The notes under the pieces are model-generated. The model had not been told where the DNA came from. It saw nothing but the letters and a program-made list of their open reading frames with translations, and ran no database searches. Both the position numbers and the translations under genes were made by a program. DNA of 64,000 bases from Burkholderia sp. Nafp2/4-1b (GTDB lineage Bacteria; Pseudomonadota; Gammaproteobacteria; Burkholderiales; Burkholderiaceae), in NCBI RefSeq assembly GCF_003635165.1, contig NZ_ML058604.1, forward strand, positions 124,001-188,000. The letters are read 5' to 3'. Of this stretch, positions 7,842 through 21,041 are shown one piece after another (the stretch's first letter is position 1; each line of letters opens with the position of its first letter).

Positions 7842-10349
7842 ATGCGCGTGTGGTGGATCGCGTTCGCGCTCGGCGTCGTCGTGCTGCAGCGGCAGGCGGC
7901 GTTGCCGGGCGCGGGCGGCTGGCTGGGCGGGGCGGCCGTGCTGGCCGGATGTGGGGTGCTGCTCGCATGGTGTGCGCGGCGCGCGCGAACCCGCGCGATC
8001 GTCGTGCTGCGCTGGATGCTGTGCGCAAGCGTCGCCGGTGCGATCGGCTTCGGCTACGCGGCCGCGCGTGCCGAATGGCGGCTGCGTGACAGCCTGCCCG
8101 TCGAACGGGAAGGGCGCGACATCGTCGTCACCGGCGTGATCCGCGGGTTGCCGGTGATCGACGACACCGGTGCGCGACTGCTGTTCGCGGTCGAATCGAA
8201 CGACGCGCGGCTGGCCCGTTTTCCTCCCGTGATCCGGTTGTCGTGGCGCGCGTACCGTGCGCCCGCCGCGCGCGACGCGATGCCCGATTGGCGCGCGGGG
8301 CAGCGCTGGCGTCTCGTCGTGCGCCTGAAGCGCCCGCATGCCGAGGCGAATCCCGGCGTGCGCGACAGCGAGGCTGCATGGCTCGCCGCGGGCATTCGCG
8401 CGATCGGCTATGTCGTCGCGCCCGAGCGCGCGGCGCTGCTCGATGCGCGCGCATCGGGATGGCGCGCGTCGGTCGATCGGCTGCGCGACGCGTTGCGCAC
8501 GCGGATCGGCGCCGCGCTCGGCGGCACCGCGCGCCATCGCGGCATCGTGACCGCGCTCGCGGTCGGCGATCAATCCGGCATCGGCGACGACGACTGGCGC
8601 GTGTTGCGCAACACCGGCACGAGCCATCTGGTCGCGATTTCGGGCCTGCACGTCGGGCTCGTCGGCGCGCTCGCGGGCGGGATCGCGTCGATGGTCTGGC
8701 GGCGTCTGCGCTGGCGCGCACGTGCGGCCGCGCTGATGGTGCCGGCGCCCTACGTGGCTTCCCTTGCGGCGTTGGCGGCCGCTGCCGGCTACGCGGCGCT
8801 GGCCGGCTTCAACGTGCCGGCGCAGCGCGCGTGGTGGATGATCGCGGCCGGTGCGGCAGCGTACCTGGCCGGACGCAGCGTGCCGACGTCCGCGGTGCTG
8901 TGCGCGGCGCTCGGCGGCGTGCTGCTTGCCGATCCGTGGGCGGTGCTGTCGGCGGGGTTCTGGCTGTCGTTCGGCGCGGTCGCCGTGATCCTGATGGCGG
9001 TGGCGGGCTGGCGCGCGGTGCGCGAATTCGACGGCGGCGAAGGCCACGACGGCGGCGGCAGTGCGGCGGACGGCGCGGACCCGATCGACCGTTGGCGCTG
9101 GCTGCGCACGCGGTGCCGGCGTGCCTGGCGTCGTATCGAGGAAGCGACGCGCGTGCAGTACGCGGTGACGATCGGTCTCGCGCCGCTGACGGCCGCGTGG
9201 TTCGCGCAGATCTCCGTATCGGGCCCGTTCGGCAATGCGTTCGCGATTCCGTGGGTCAGCTCCGTCGTGACGCCGATCGTGCTCGCCGGGATCGGGTTGC
9301 CCGCGCCGCTCGACGCGTATGCATTCCGGCTCGCGCACGCGGCGCTCGAACCGATGATGACGCTGCTGCGGCATCTCGCCGACTGGCCGGCCGGCGTATT
9401 CTGGCTGCGCATGCCGGACTGGCCGGTGCTGGCGCTCGCATGCGTCGGTGTCGTATGGATCTTGATGCCGCGCGGCTGGCCGTTGCGCTGGGCGGCACCG
9501 ATCACATGGCTGCCGCTGATCGCGCCGGCGCCCGATGCGCCGCCGCCGGGTGGCTTCCGGTTGACCGTGCTCGACGTCGGGCAGGGCGCGTCGGTACTGG
9601 TCGAGACCGCGCGACATACGCTGCTGTTCGATGCGGGGCCGGGCGAGGAGTCGACCCATGCCGGGGCGCGGATCGTGGCGCCGTCGTTGCGCGCACGTGG
9701 AATCCGGACCGTCGATGCGCTCGTGCTCAGTCATGCGGACGCCGATCACGCGGGCGGCGCGGCGGCCGTCTATGCGGCCGCCGAGGTGCGCCAGCTGCTC
9801 GCCGGCATTGCGCCCGCGCATCGGCTGTGGCGCGACGCGCAGGCGGCCGGCGTGGCCGATCGGCTGCATTGCGCGGCCGGGCAGCGGTGGACCTGGGACG
9901 GCGTCGCGTTCACGATGCTGTGGCCACCGCGCGTGGCGGGCGCGGGCCCTTCGAACGAGCGATCGTGCGTGCTGCGCATCGACGCGGGCGGCACGTCGGC
10001 GCTGCTGACGGGCGACATCGAGGCACGTGCCGAGCGGCGGCTCGTGGCCGACGCGCGCGACGCACTGGCCGCGCAGATTCTGGTCGTGCCGCATCACGGC
10101 AGCCGCACGTCGTCGGTCGAGCCTTTCCTCGATTCGGTCGGGCCGCGCGTCGCGGTATTTCCTGTAGGCTATCGCAATCGCTTCGGGCATCCGCACCGGA
10201 CGGTCCTAGCGCGCTACGACGCACGCGGGATTCCGCTGCCGCGCACCGATCGCGACGGGGCCGTGCGGTTCGACGTCGCGCCGGCGGCCGGCGGTTTCGA
10301 ATTCGAGCGCTATCGCGATGCGCAGCGCCGCTACTGGATGGACCAGTGA
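7842..10349 (+). CDS. comEC: DNA-uptake channel protein ComEC/Rec2
   Basis: Inner-membrane channel that carries transforming single-stranded DNA into the cytoplasm. The 835-residue protein has N-terminal hydrophobic helices, a central competence domain with many helices (from about residue 240; HLVAISGLHVGLVGAL is the family hallmark) and a C-terminal metallo-beta-lactamase-like domain beginning LTVLDVGQGASVLVE, with the metal motif SHADADHAGG and later VPHHGSRTSS. Start at 7842 is supported by the gaggag site. Length is in the usual 750-850 range and the frame is intact, so the uptake channel looks functional. Confidence 0.95.
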   Translation: MRVWWIAFALGVVVLQRQAALPGAGGWLGGAAVLAGCGVLLAWCARRARTRAIVVLRWMLCASVAGAIGFGYAAARAEWRLRDSLPVEREGRDIVVTGVIRGLPVIDDTGARLLFAVESNDARLARFPPVIRLSWRAYRAPAARDAMPDWRAGQRWRLVVRLKRPHAEANPGVRDSEAAWLAAGIRAIGYVVAPERAALLDARASGWRASVDRLRDALRTRIGAALGGTARHRGIVTALAVGDQSGIGDDDWRVLRNTGTSHLVAISGLHVGLVGALAGGIASMVWRRLRWRARAAALMVPAPYVASLAALAAAAGYAALAGFNVPAQRAWWMIAAGAAAYLAGRSVPTSAVLCAALGGVLLADPWAVLSAGFWLSFGAVAVILMAVAGWRAVREFDGGEGHDGGGSAADGADPIDRWRWLRTRCRRAWRRIEEATRVQYAVTIGLAPLTAAWFAQISVSGPFGNAFAIPWVSSVVTPIVLAGIGLPAPLDAYAFRLAHAALEPMMTLLRHLADWPAGVFWLRMPDWPVLALACVGVVWILMPRGWPLRWAAPITWLPLIAPAPDAPPPGGFRLTVLDVGQGASVLVETARHTLLFDAGPGEESTHAGARIVAPSLRARGIRTVDALVLSHADADHAGGAAAVYAAAEVRQLLAGIAPAHRLWRDAQAAGVADRLHCAAGQRWTWDGVAFTMLWPPRVAGAGPSNERSCVLRIDAGGTSALLTGDIEARAERRLVADARDALAAQILVVPHHGSRTSSVEPFLDSVGPRVAVFPVGYRNRFGHPHRTVLARYDARGIPLPRTDRDGAVRFDVAPAAGGFEFERYRDAQRRYWMDQ

Positions 10350-10409
10350 GCGGCGCGCCGGCACGCGGCAAGAAAGAAAAGACGGGACCGACAAAGGAGA
10401 CATCGGCGT

Positions 10410-11255
10410 TTGAAGGACATCCTCCACTTCTCGCATGCGAACGGCTTTCCGGCCTCGACGTACCGGACGATCTTCGCCGAGCTGGCAGACGACTACGACC
10501 TGCGCTACATCGAGCGCATCGGTCACGACCGCCGCTACCCGGTGACGCGCGACTGGCCGCATCTCGTCGAGCAGCTGCTCGACGACATCGGCAGACGCTA
10601 CGAGCGCCCGGTCTGGCTGGTCGGCCATTCGCTCGGCGGCTACCTGTCGCTGATGGCCGCGCTGAAAAAGCCGCAATGGGTGCGCGGCGTGGTGATGATC
10701 GATTCGCCGATCATCGCCGGATGGCGCGCCGGCGCATTGCGCGCGAGCCAGTGGGCCGGACTCGACGAACGGCTGTCGCCGGCGGCCGCGACGCGCAACC
10801 GGCGCACGCGCTGGGCGAGCCGCGACGAAGCCTGGCGGCACTTCCACGAGAAGCCGGCATTCGCGCGCTGGGACGAGCGCATGCTGTCCGACTACATCGA
10901 CCACGGCATCCCGCAGGCGGGCGCCGACGGCGAACGCGTGCTCGCCTTCGACCGGCAGGTCGAATACCTGATCTACCGTACGTTGCCGCACACGCTCGGC
11001 CCGCGGCTCGCGCACGGCGCGCCGGTGCCGCTCGGTTTTCTCGCCGGCACGCGCTCGCGCGAAGTGCGGCAGGTCGGGCTCGACGCGACGCGCCGGGCGG
11101 CGCGCGGGCGCATCGAATGGCTCGAGGGCAGCCATCTGTTCCCGATGGAGCGGCCGATCGAGACGGCCCGCGCATTGCAGCGGATGCTGAATTCGCTGAA
11201 GGCGGCGGAGGGCGGCGTGCCGCTCGACAGCGCGGCGCTCGCGAAAAGCGCCTGA
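10410..11255 (+). CDS. Alpha/beta-hydrolase of unknown substrate
   Basis: A 281-residue alpha/beta-hydrolase fold protein. The nucleophile elbow is GHSLGG at about residues 72-77, an early HANGF motif provides the oxyanion region, and the catalytic histidine is probably in EGSHLFPMERP near residue 240. The start is TTG at 10410, justified by an excellent site (aaaggaga) 8 bases upstream. It lies 60 bases after comEC. Members are annotated only as hydrolases; the substrate cannot be inferred. Confidence 0.85.
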   Translation: MKDILHFSHANGFPASTYRTIFAELADDYDLRYIERIGHDRRYPVTRDWPHLVEQLLDDIGRRYERPVWLVGHSLGGYLSLMAALKKPQWVRGVVMIDSPIIAGWRAGALRASQWAGLDERLSPAAATRNRRTRWASRDEAWRHFHEKPAFARWDERMLSDYIDHGIPQAGADGERVLAFDRQVEYLIYRTLPHTLGPRLAHGAPVPLGFLAGTRSREVRQVGLDATRRAARGRIEWLEGSHLFPMERPIETARALQRMLNSLKAAEGGVPLDSAALAKSA

Positions 11256-11379
11256 CGGATCGAACGGGTGCACCGCGCCGCGCACGCGCGGTTGCACCGG
11301 CCGGGCGGCCGGTTCGCCCCGGCTGCGCACGGCCGGCGCGGCACAGTGCGAAAGGGCGCGATCATCGCGCTAATGCTGA

Positions 11380-13940
<2,561 letters not shown>

Positions 13941-13951
13941 AGATCGAATGA

Positions 13952-15331
<1,380 letters not shown>

Positions 15332-15359
15332 CGCGCTACTATCGGGTTCGTCATCTCAA

Positions 15360-15394
15360 CGCCGCTCTGTGCATGTCGCGCGGAGCGGCGCTTC
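15360..15394 (+). terminator. Probable terminator or attenuator between eno and ftsB
   Basis: An 8-base stem (cgccgctc / gagcggcg) with a 15-base loop is followed by cttcttatat, which is only moderately T-rich. It probably reduces read-through from the highly expressed eno into ftsB. Confidence 0.5.
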
Positions 15395-15413
15395 TTATAT
15401 CTGCGTCTCTTAC

Positions 15414-15842
15414 ATGCGGCTTGTCACTGTCGTCCTGATTGCCTTGCTGGCGCTCATTCAGTACCCCCTATGGTGGGGACACGGCGGCTGGCTGCGGGTG
15501 CACGAATTGCGCCAGCAGCTCGGCGATCAGCTGCAGAAGAATGCGGACGAGAAGCTGCGCAATGAGCGGATCGCGGGCGAAGTGCAGGACCTGCAAAGCG
15601 GTACCGCAGCCATCGAGGAGCGGGCGCGCTACGAGATGGGCATGGTGAAGGACGGCGAAGTATTCGTGCAGTTCGTGTCGCCGAATGCACCGGCCGTGCC
15701 GCTGAACAACAACACGCCGTCGAACACGTCGACGCGCGGTGCGGTGTCCGCGGCGCCCGTGCGTGTCGTGCCGAACCCGCAGTCGATCGCGAAGCCGTCG
15801 CGGCATCACGGCGGCGAGAAGGGGAAGGCCGCGCATCATTGA
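15414..15842 (+). CDS. ftsB: Cell-division protein FtsB
   Basis: Small bitopic divisome protein that joins FtsL and FtsQ. The 142-residue protein has a short cytoplasmic N-terminus, one membrane helix (about residues 3-20, [19 protein letters not shown]), then a coiled coil ([24 protein letters not shown] segment) and the conserved [12 protein letters not shown]. The C-terminus is about 40 residues longer than in E. coli (103) and is a Pro/Asn/Ser-rich, then basic, His-rich tail. The start at 15414 matches the family N-terminus; an upstream start at 15369 in the same frame is less likely. Confidence 0.93.
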   Translation: MRLVTVVLIALLALIQYPLWWGHGGWLRVHELRQQLGDQLQKNADEKLRNERIAGEVQDLQSGTAAIEERARYEMGMVKDGEVFVQFVSPNAPAVPLNNNTPSNTSTRGAVSAAPVRVVPNPQSIAKPSRHHGGEKGKAAHH

Positions 15843-15863
15843 ATGCGGCAGTCCGAACCATTG

Positions 15864-15893
15864 AAAAAGCGCGGGAAATGCCGCGCTTTTTTA
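15864..15893. terminator. Bidirectional intrinsic terminator (ftsB / small lipoprotein)
   Basis: An 11-base stem (aaaaagcgcgg / ccgcgcttttt) with a 6-base loop and T runs on both strands lies between two convergent genes. It serves ftsB on the plus strand and the lipoprotein gene on the minus strand. Confidence 0.9.
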
Positions 15894-15936
15894 TTTCCTG
15901 CCGGTGTTCAATCGGGCAGGGCGATGCGCTGAAGCA

Positions 15937-16296
15937 TCACCACCACCAGCCCGGATAGCCATAGCCATATCCGATGCCGGTGCCCCACCGGTTGCCCCAG
16001 CCACCGCCGTAATAGCCGCCGTAGACGGTCACCGGTGGCGGCGAGTAATACGTCCATGCGCGTGCGGCGGCCTCGGCCGCCATTGCATCGTTCTGTTCGC
16101 GCAGTACCTGCCGGTCGATCTCGTCGTAGCGTTTGCGCTCCGCGCTCGATAGCGCGGGCGGTTGGCCGCCGGATACGCCCGGTTCGGGCAGGCGGCTCAG
16201 GATCGTCGACGAAGGCGGCGGTACCGCGCAGCCCGCCAGGGCCAGCATACCGGCGGCGACGCCGGTGAGGACGAGGGTACGGAACGAGCGATTCAT
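15937..16296 (-). CDS. Small exported lipoprotein with Tyr/Gly-rich C-terminus
   Basis: A 119-residue predicted lipoprotein. The signal peptide (MNRSFRTLVLTGVAAGMLALAGC) ends in a lipobox LALAGC with the cysteine at residue 23. A helical, charged middle (ERKRYDEIDRQVLREQND) follows, then a Pro/Tyr/Gly/Trp-rich tail containing YYSPPPVTVYGGYYGGGWG. No family is recognised. The start at 16296 is the one that begins directly with the signal peptide. It is transcribed away from hslO's 3' end and converges on ftsB. Confidence 0.8.
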   Translation of the reverse strand: MNRSFRTLVLTGVAAGMLALAGCAVPPPSSTILSRLPEPGVSGGQPPALSSAERKRYDEIDRQVLREQNDAMAAEAAARAWTYYSPPPVTVYGGYYGGGWGNRWGTGIGYGYGYPGWWW

Positions 16297-16437
16297 GTGT
16301 CTCTCCAGCAGCGCGCCGACCGCGGCAGGCCGCGTGCACCGAAGCCGCGGGCCTGCGGTGCGTGAGCCGTGCGGGCGACGCTTGTGCGTCATTATGCGCC
16401 CGCGCCCGCATCGCGGGCACGGACGCCGGCGCGCGGC

Positions 16438-17388
16438 TCAGTGACGCTGTTCGGTCGCGGGCGTGATGCCGGTGGCCAGTTCCGGCGCGGCAAACAACTG
16501 CGCGACGTCGACGGGATCGAACTCGTAGCGCTGGTTGCAGAACTCGCAGTGGATCTCGACGTGGCCACGCTCGACGATCACGCTGTCGACTTCCTCGCGA
16601 CCGAGCATGCGCAGCATTGCGCCGACCTTCTCGCGCGAGCACGAGCACTGGAACCGCGTGCCGGCCGGCTCGAAGTGCTGCACGTTTTCCTGCCAGAAGA
16701 GCCGGCGGAACACGACTTCCGGCTCGACCTCGAGCAGTTCCTTCGCGGACAGCGTGCTGCCGAGCGTGCACACGCGTTCCCACGTGTCGATGTCGGTCTC
16801 GGCGTTGCGCGGCACGATGCCGCCGTCGCCGGGCAGCTTCTGCAGCAGCATGCCGACCGCGCGGTCGCGATCGGCCGCGAGCCACAGGCGCGTATCGAGC
16901 TGCTCCGAATGGTGCATGTAGTGCTCGAGCACCTGCGACACCGATTCGAGCGGGCCGTCGACGCCGTTCAGCGGCACGATGCCCTGGTACGGCTGCTGGC
17001 CCGGCAGCTTTTCGGCCGGGTCGAGCGTGATCACGCAACGGCCGTGGCCACTCGCGTTGACGAGCGCCGCGAACAGCGTGTCGTCGCCGATCGTCTGCGC
17101 CGCATCGCCGGCGAACTTGGCCGTCGCGCGCATCGACAGGTCCGAGCTGCACTGGACGACCAGCATCTGGACCGGCCCGTCGCCGAAGATCTGCATGATC
17201 AGGGTGCCGTGAAATTTCAGGTTCGCGGACAGCAGCGCGCACGCGGCCATCATCTCGCCGAGCACCGCGCGCACCGGGGCAGGGTAGTCACGGCGGGAAA
17301 GCACCTCTTGCCACGTGTTGCGCAGCGACACGATCTCGCCGCGCACGGGTGCCGAATTGAACATGAATTTCTGTAACTGGTCGCTCAC
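16438..17388 (-). CDS. hslO: Redox-regulated chaperone Hsp33
   Basis: Cytoplasmic holdase chaperone activated by oxidation. The 316-residue protein has the N-terminal Hsp33 domain and the C-terminal zinc-binding redox switch with all four cysteines, CSC in FQCSCSREKV and CxxC in HCEFCNQRYEF. The start is GTG at 17388, chosen because a strong site (aaggaagaag) lies just upstream and VSDQLQKFMF is the family N-terminus. The gamma-carbonic-anhydrase-like gene ends 25 bases upstream on the same strand, so they are probably co-transcribed. Confidence 0.96.
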   Translation of the reverse strand: MSDQLQKFMFNSAPVRGEIVSLRNTWQEVLSRRDYPAPVRAVLGEMMAACALLSANLKFHGTLIMQIFGDGPVQMLVVQCSSDLSMRATAKFAGDAAQTIGDDTLFAALVNASGHGRCVITLDPAEKLPGQQPYQGIVPLNGVDGPLESVSQVLEHYMHHSEQLDTRLWLAADRDRAVGMLLQKLPGDGGIVPRNAETDIDTWERVCTLGSTLSAKELLEVEPEVVFRRLFWQENVQHFEPAGTRFQCSCSREKVGAMLRMLGREEVDSVIVERGHVEIHCEFCNQRYEFDPVDVAQLFAAPELATGITPATEQRH

Positions 17389-17413
17389 TCTTCTTCCTTG
17401 AAATCCGCGCGAA

Positions 17414-17938
17414 TCACCCGATTCGCACGAGTTGCTCCTTGAAATGCGCACGCCGCTCGACGTACGTCTTCGCATTTGCGCGCAGCCGCGCGATGTCGTC
17501 CGCCGACAGCTCGCGCACGACTTTCGCCGGGGCGCCGAGGATCAGCGAATTGTCCGGGAACGTCTTGCCTTCCGTCACGACCGCGCCGGCACCAACCAGA
17601 CAGTTGCGGCCAATGACCGCTCCATTCAAGACCACCGCCTGAATCCCGATCAGCGAACCTTCGCCGATCGTGCAGCCGTGCAGCATCGCCTGGTGCCCGA
17701 TCGTCACGTTTTCGGCAATCGTCAGCGGAAAACCGGGGTCCGTATGCAGGACCGCGCCTTCCTGGACGTTGCTGCCGACGCCGACCGTGATCGTCTCGTT
17801 GTCGCCGCGAATCGTCGCGCCGAACCATACGCTCGCGTTTTCCTCGAGCACGACCTTGCCGATGATGGCCGCCGTATCGGCGACGAACACGCTTTCGTGG
17901 ATCGTCGGGGCCGTTTCGCCCAGTTTGTAGATCGTCAC
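17414..17938 (-). CDS. Gamma-carbonic-anhydrase-like left-handed beta-helix protein (YrdA type)
   Basis: A 174-residue protein made of hexapeptide repeats (for example VVLEENASVWFGATIRGD, then AVVLNGAVIGRNCLVGAGAVV). Potential zinc-ligand histidines are present in VLHTDPG and TIGHQAMLHGC, as in gamma-carbonic anhydrases; members of the YrdA group bind metal but often lack measured activity. The start is GTG at 17938 with a good site (ccaggaga). It precedes hslO by 25 bases. Confidence 0.9.
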   Translation of the reverse strand: MTIYKLGETAPTIHESVFVADTAAIIGKVVLEENASVWFGATIRGDNETITVGVGSNVQEGAVLHTDPGFPLTIAENVTIGHQAMLHGCTIGEGSLIGIQAVVLNGAVIGRNCLVGAGAVVTEGKTFPDNSLILGAPAKVVRELSADDIARLRANAKTYVERRAHFKEQLVRIG

Positions 17939-18082
17939 GGAGTCTCCTGGTCTCTTCGATGATGGGCGCCGGTAGAATGGCGCGTCTGGCGTGCCGTGCG
18001 CAGGTGTGTCGCGGCACAAACGCATATTGTAAACCGTCGCGTGCATGCGCTCCCGCGATGCGCGCGGGCGGTACCTGGTTCG

Positions 18083-18943
18083 ATGAGCATGGAGTCTTCT
18101 TCTTTCACCGCCGCGCCGGTCTGTGTGCGGCGCGCGGCGCTCGACGCGCTGCGACTGTCCGAGCCGGCCGCGAAGGCCGCGCGGGTCCGCGCGCTATACG
18201 ACGCGCTGCTCGCCGGGCAGGCCGTAATCGCGCCGGCGCTCGCGCTGGACGAACCGGCCGACCTGCCCGGTCGTCCCGCGCGCCCGCCGCTCGTCGAGCC
18301 GCGCCAGCTCGAGCGCCGCAGCATGCGCTCGCCAGCAGGGCGCGCGGTGCTGCTGCACGCGCTCGCGCATATCGAATTCAATGCGATCAACCTCGCGCTC
18401 GACGCCGTGTGGCGCTTCGCCGGGATGCCGGACGCGTTCTACGCGGACTGGCTGAAGGTCGCGGCCGAGGAGGCCTATCACTTTACGCTGCTGTCCGACC
18501 GGCTCGCCGACGGGTTCGCGCATGCGTACGGCGATTTTCCCGCGCACAACGGGCTGTGGGAGATGTGCGAGCGCACCCGTGCCGACGTGCTCGCGCGGAT
18601 GGCGCTCGTGCCGCGCACGCTCGAGGCGCGCGGGCTCGACGCGTCGCCGCCGATCCGCGCGCGCCTCGTGCAGGCGGGCGATCACGCATCGGCGGCGATC
18701 CTCGACGTGATCCTGCGCGACGAAATCGGCCACGTCGCGATCGGGAACCGCTGGTTCCGGCATCTGTGCGACGCGGCGAACCGCGATCCGGTACCGACTT
18801 ATCGCGAGCTGGCCGAGCAGTACCACGCGCCGCGCCTGCGCGGGCCGTTCAATTTCGATGCACGCCGGACCGCCGGATTCGAGCAGGCGGAACTGGATGA
18901 ACTCGCCGCGCAGGACGCAGCGGACGGCAAGGCGGCGGGCTAG
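18083..18943 (+). CDS. DUF455 ferritin-like protein
   Basis: A 286-residue helical protein with the metal-ligand pattern of a ferritin-like diiron fold: HIEFNAINLALDAV, AEEAYHFTLL and LRDEIGHVAIGN supply the Glu and ExxH/DExxH residues. This matches the DUF455 family; distant kinship with the tRNA hydroxylase MiaE has been suggested, but the substrate is unknown. The start at 18083 gives MSMESSSF; further upstream codons are not protein-like. It is divergent from the gamma-carbonic-anhydrase-like gene, sharing a 144-base intergenic region. Confidence 0.85.
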   Translation: MSMESSSFTAAPVCVRRAALDALRLSEPAAKAARVRALYDALLAGQAVIAPALALDEPADLPGRPARPPLVEPRQLERRSMRSPAGRAVLLHALAHIEFNAINLALDAVWRFAGMPDAFYADWLKVAAEEAYHFTLLSDRLADGFAHAYGDFPAHNGLWEMCERTRADVLARMALVPRTLEARGLDASPPIRARLVQAGDHASAAILDVILRDEIGHVAIGNRWFRHLCDAANRDPVPTYRELAEQYHAPRLRGPFNFDARRTAGFEQAELDELAAQDAADGKAAG

Positions 18944-19133
18944 GGCGCCGGATCGCCGCGGCTACGCGCCGGGCTTGCGGCGCAACAGCTGGAGCAGCGG
19001 GGGGCAGCGGACCCCTGCGACTGACCGGCCGCATATCGTTGGGCGCGCACCGCGCCGGTTCTGTGCGCGGTCGCCGGCCTGCCGCTAGAGAACTGCCTCG
19101 ACTGCCGGCCGCCGGAACCGACGCGCGATCGCT

Positions 19134-19139
19134 ATAATC
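19134..19139 (+). promoter_or_regulatory. Probable promoter -10 for the downstream hydrolase
   Basis: A perfect TATAAT in gatcgcTATAATcgaacg lies 30 bases before the start at 19170. The -35 region is weak. The rest of the 18944-19169 gap shows no coding sequence or structure I can name. Confidence 0.5.
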
Positions 19140-19169
19140 GAACGACCATTCTTTTTTCTGGCGGCTTCA

Positions 19170-20060
19170 ATGAGTGCCTCGAGTTCCGTTTCCGATTTCG
19201 TCACTGTGCGCGGCGTCAAGCTGCACGTACGGCGCTGGGGCCGGCCCGATGCGCCGACGCTGTTCATGCTGCATGGCTGGATGGACGTCGCGGCATCGTT
19301 CCAGTTCGTCGTCGATGCGCTCGCGGGCGACTGGCAGGTGATCGCGCCGGATGCGCGGGGCTTCGGCCTGTCCGACTGGCCGGTCGCACGGCAGGGCGGC
19401 GGCCATTACTGGTTCCACGAGTACCTGGCCGATCTCGACGCGCTCGTCGACCACTACGCGCCGACCGGCGAAGTCAACCTGGTCGGGCACAGCATGGGCG
19501 CGAACGTCGTGTGCCTGTACGCGGGCGCGCGGCCCGAGCGCGTGCGGCGCGTGGTCGATCTCGAAGGGTTCGGGCTTGCGCCCGCGCGGGCCGAGCAGGC
19601 GCCGCGCCGGCTGCGCGGCTGGCTCGACGAGTTGCGCGAGCCGCCGGCGCTGCGTCCGTACGCATCGCTCGACGACGTTGCGGCGCGGCTGATCAAGACC
19701 AATCCGCGGCTCGATCCGCACCGCGCCGCGTTTCTGGCCGCGCACTGGTCCAAGCGCGGCGACGACGGCCTCTACCACCTGCTGGCGGACCCCGCGCACA
19801 AGATGGCGGGCCCGATGCTGTACCGGCTCGACGAGGTGATGGCGGTCTGGAAGCAGGTGCGCGCGAAGGTGCTGCACGTGGAGGCCGTCAATTCGCCGAC
19901 GCTCGCGTACATCGCAGGCGAGATCCCGCTGCCGGAGTTCAAGGCCCGCTTCGACGCGTTCCCAGACTGGCGCGAAAAGCTCGTCGAGGATGCCGGCCAC
20001 ATGGTCCATCACGACCAGCCGGAGCAGATCGCGGCGCTGATCGAGGCGTTCTGCGCGTAG
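19170..20060 (+). CDS. Alpha/beta-hydrolase
   Basis: A 296-residue hydrolase. It has an oxyanion motif LHGWMD, the nucleophile elbow GHSMGAN around residue 110, a helical cap (LDEPSL-like region around LRGWLDELREPPALRPYAS) and the catalytic histidine in EDAGHMVHHDQP near residue 275. The pattern resembles serine hydrolases acting on esters or epoxides; the substrate cannot be read from the sequence. It stands alone with its own -10 element and 78 bases before the PHP gene. Confidence 0.87.
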   Translation: MSASSSVSDFVTVRGVKLHVRRWGRPDAPTLFMLHGWMDVAASFQFVVDALAGDWQVIAPDARGFGLSDWPVARQGGGHYWFHEYLADLDALVDHYAPTGEVNLVGHSMGANVVCLYAGARPERVRRVVDLEGFGLAPARAEQAPRRLRGWLDELREPPALRPYASLDDVAARLIKTNPRLDPHRAAFLAAHWSKRGDDGLYHLLADPAHKMAGPMLYRLDEVMAVWKQVRAKVLHVEAVNSPTLAYIAGEIPLPEFKARFDAFPDWREKLVEDAGHMVHHDQPEQIAALIEAFCA

Positions 20061-20138
20061 GCCGGCGGCGGTGGGGCCAGGGCAGGCGGCGGAATTGCCG
20101 CATTGCAGTAGAATGAAGCTTCACCTGCCATACCGACA

Positions 20139-20969
20139 ATGAACGCCGATCTCCACTGCCATTCCAATGTTTCCGACGGGTTGCTGTCGCCTGCCGACGT
20201 CGCGCGCCGCGCTCATGCCGGCGGCGTGACCCTGTGGGCGCTGACCGACCACGACGAGATCGGCGGCCAGGCGGCGGCGCGCAGCGAGGCGGAAGCGCTC
20301 GGGATGCGCTACCTGAGCGGCGTCGAGATCTCGGTCACGTGGGCATCGCGCACCGTGCACATCGTCGGGCTGCACATCGATCCGTCGAACCCGGCGCTCG
20401 TCGACGGCCTCTATCGCACGCGCCACGGCCGTGCCGCGCGTGCACACGCGATCGCCGCGCAGCTCGAGACGCTCGGCATCGCCGGCGCCTACGAAGGCGC
20501 GCTGAAGTACGTCTCGAATCCCGACCTGATCTCGCGCACCCACTTCGCGCGCTTCCTGGTCGAAAATGGCCACGCCGAATCCACTTCCGACGTGTTCGAC
20601 CGGCTGCTCGGCGACGGCAAGCCCGGCTTCGTCCCGCACCGCTGGGCGACGCTGTCCGACGCCGTCAGCTGGATTCGCGCAGCCGGCGGCGAGGCGGTGG
20701 TCGCGCATCCGGGCCGCTATCGCTATACGCCGGTCGAATTCGACGCATTCTTCGGCGAATTCATCGATCTCGGCGGTCGCGCGATCGAGGTCATCACGGG
20801 CAGCCATACGCCCGACCAGTACCGCGAATACGCGGACGTCGCGCGCCGCTTCGGCTTCGAAGTGTCGCGCGGCTCGGATTTCCATGCGCCGGGCGAGGGC
20901 CGCATCGAGCTCGGCAGCCTGCCGGCGCTGCCGCCCGACCTGAAACCGGTCTGGGAGCGCTGGCTCTGA
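20139..20969 (+). CDS. rnm: PHP-domain 3',5'-nucleotide phosphatase / RNase AM-type (YciV/TrpH family)
   Basis: A 276-residue PHP phosphoesterase. Metal motifs are DLHCHSNVSDG at residues 4-14, TDHDEIGG near 35, the Glu in SGVEIS, RTHFAR, AHPGRYRY near 190 and GSDFHAPG near 250. The family (YciV, now RNase AM) trims 5' ends of small RNAs including 5S rRNA precursors and also hydrolyses 3',5'-bisphosphonucleotides. In E. coli it lies beside yciO, and here the YciO-type gene follows 72 bases downstream, which supports the assignment. Confidence 0.88.
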   Translation: MNADLHCHSNVSDGLLSPADVARRAHAGGVTLWALTDHDEIGGQAAARSEAEALGMRYLSGVEISVTWASRTVHIVGLHIDPSNPALVDGLYRTRHGRAARAHAIAAQLETLGIAGAYEGALKYVSNPDLISRTHFARFLVENGHAESTSDVFDRLLGDGKPGFVPHRWATLSDAVSWIRAAGGEAVVAHPGRYRYTPVEFDAFFGEFIDLGGRAIEVITGSHTPDQYREYADVARRFGFEVSRGSDFHAPGEGRIELGSLPALPPDLKPVWERWL

Positions 20970-21041
20970 CGCGCCCCGCGCGCTTGCCGTTCGCGTCGCC
21001 GCCGGTGTACGCATCCGAATTCCCCCTCTTTACTTGCTTCC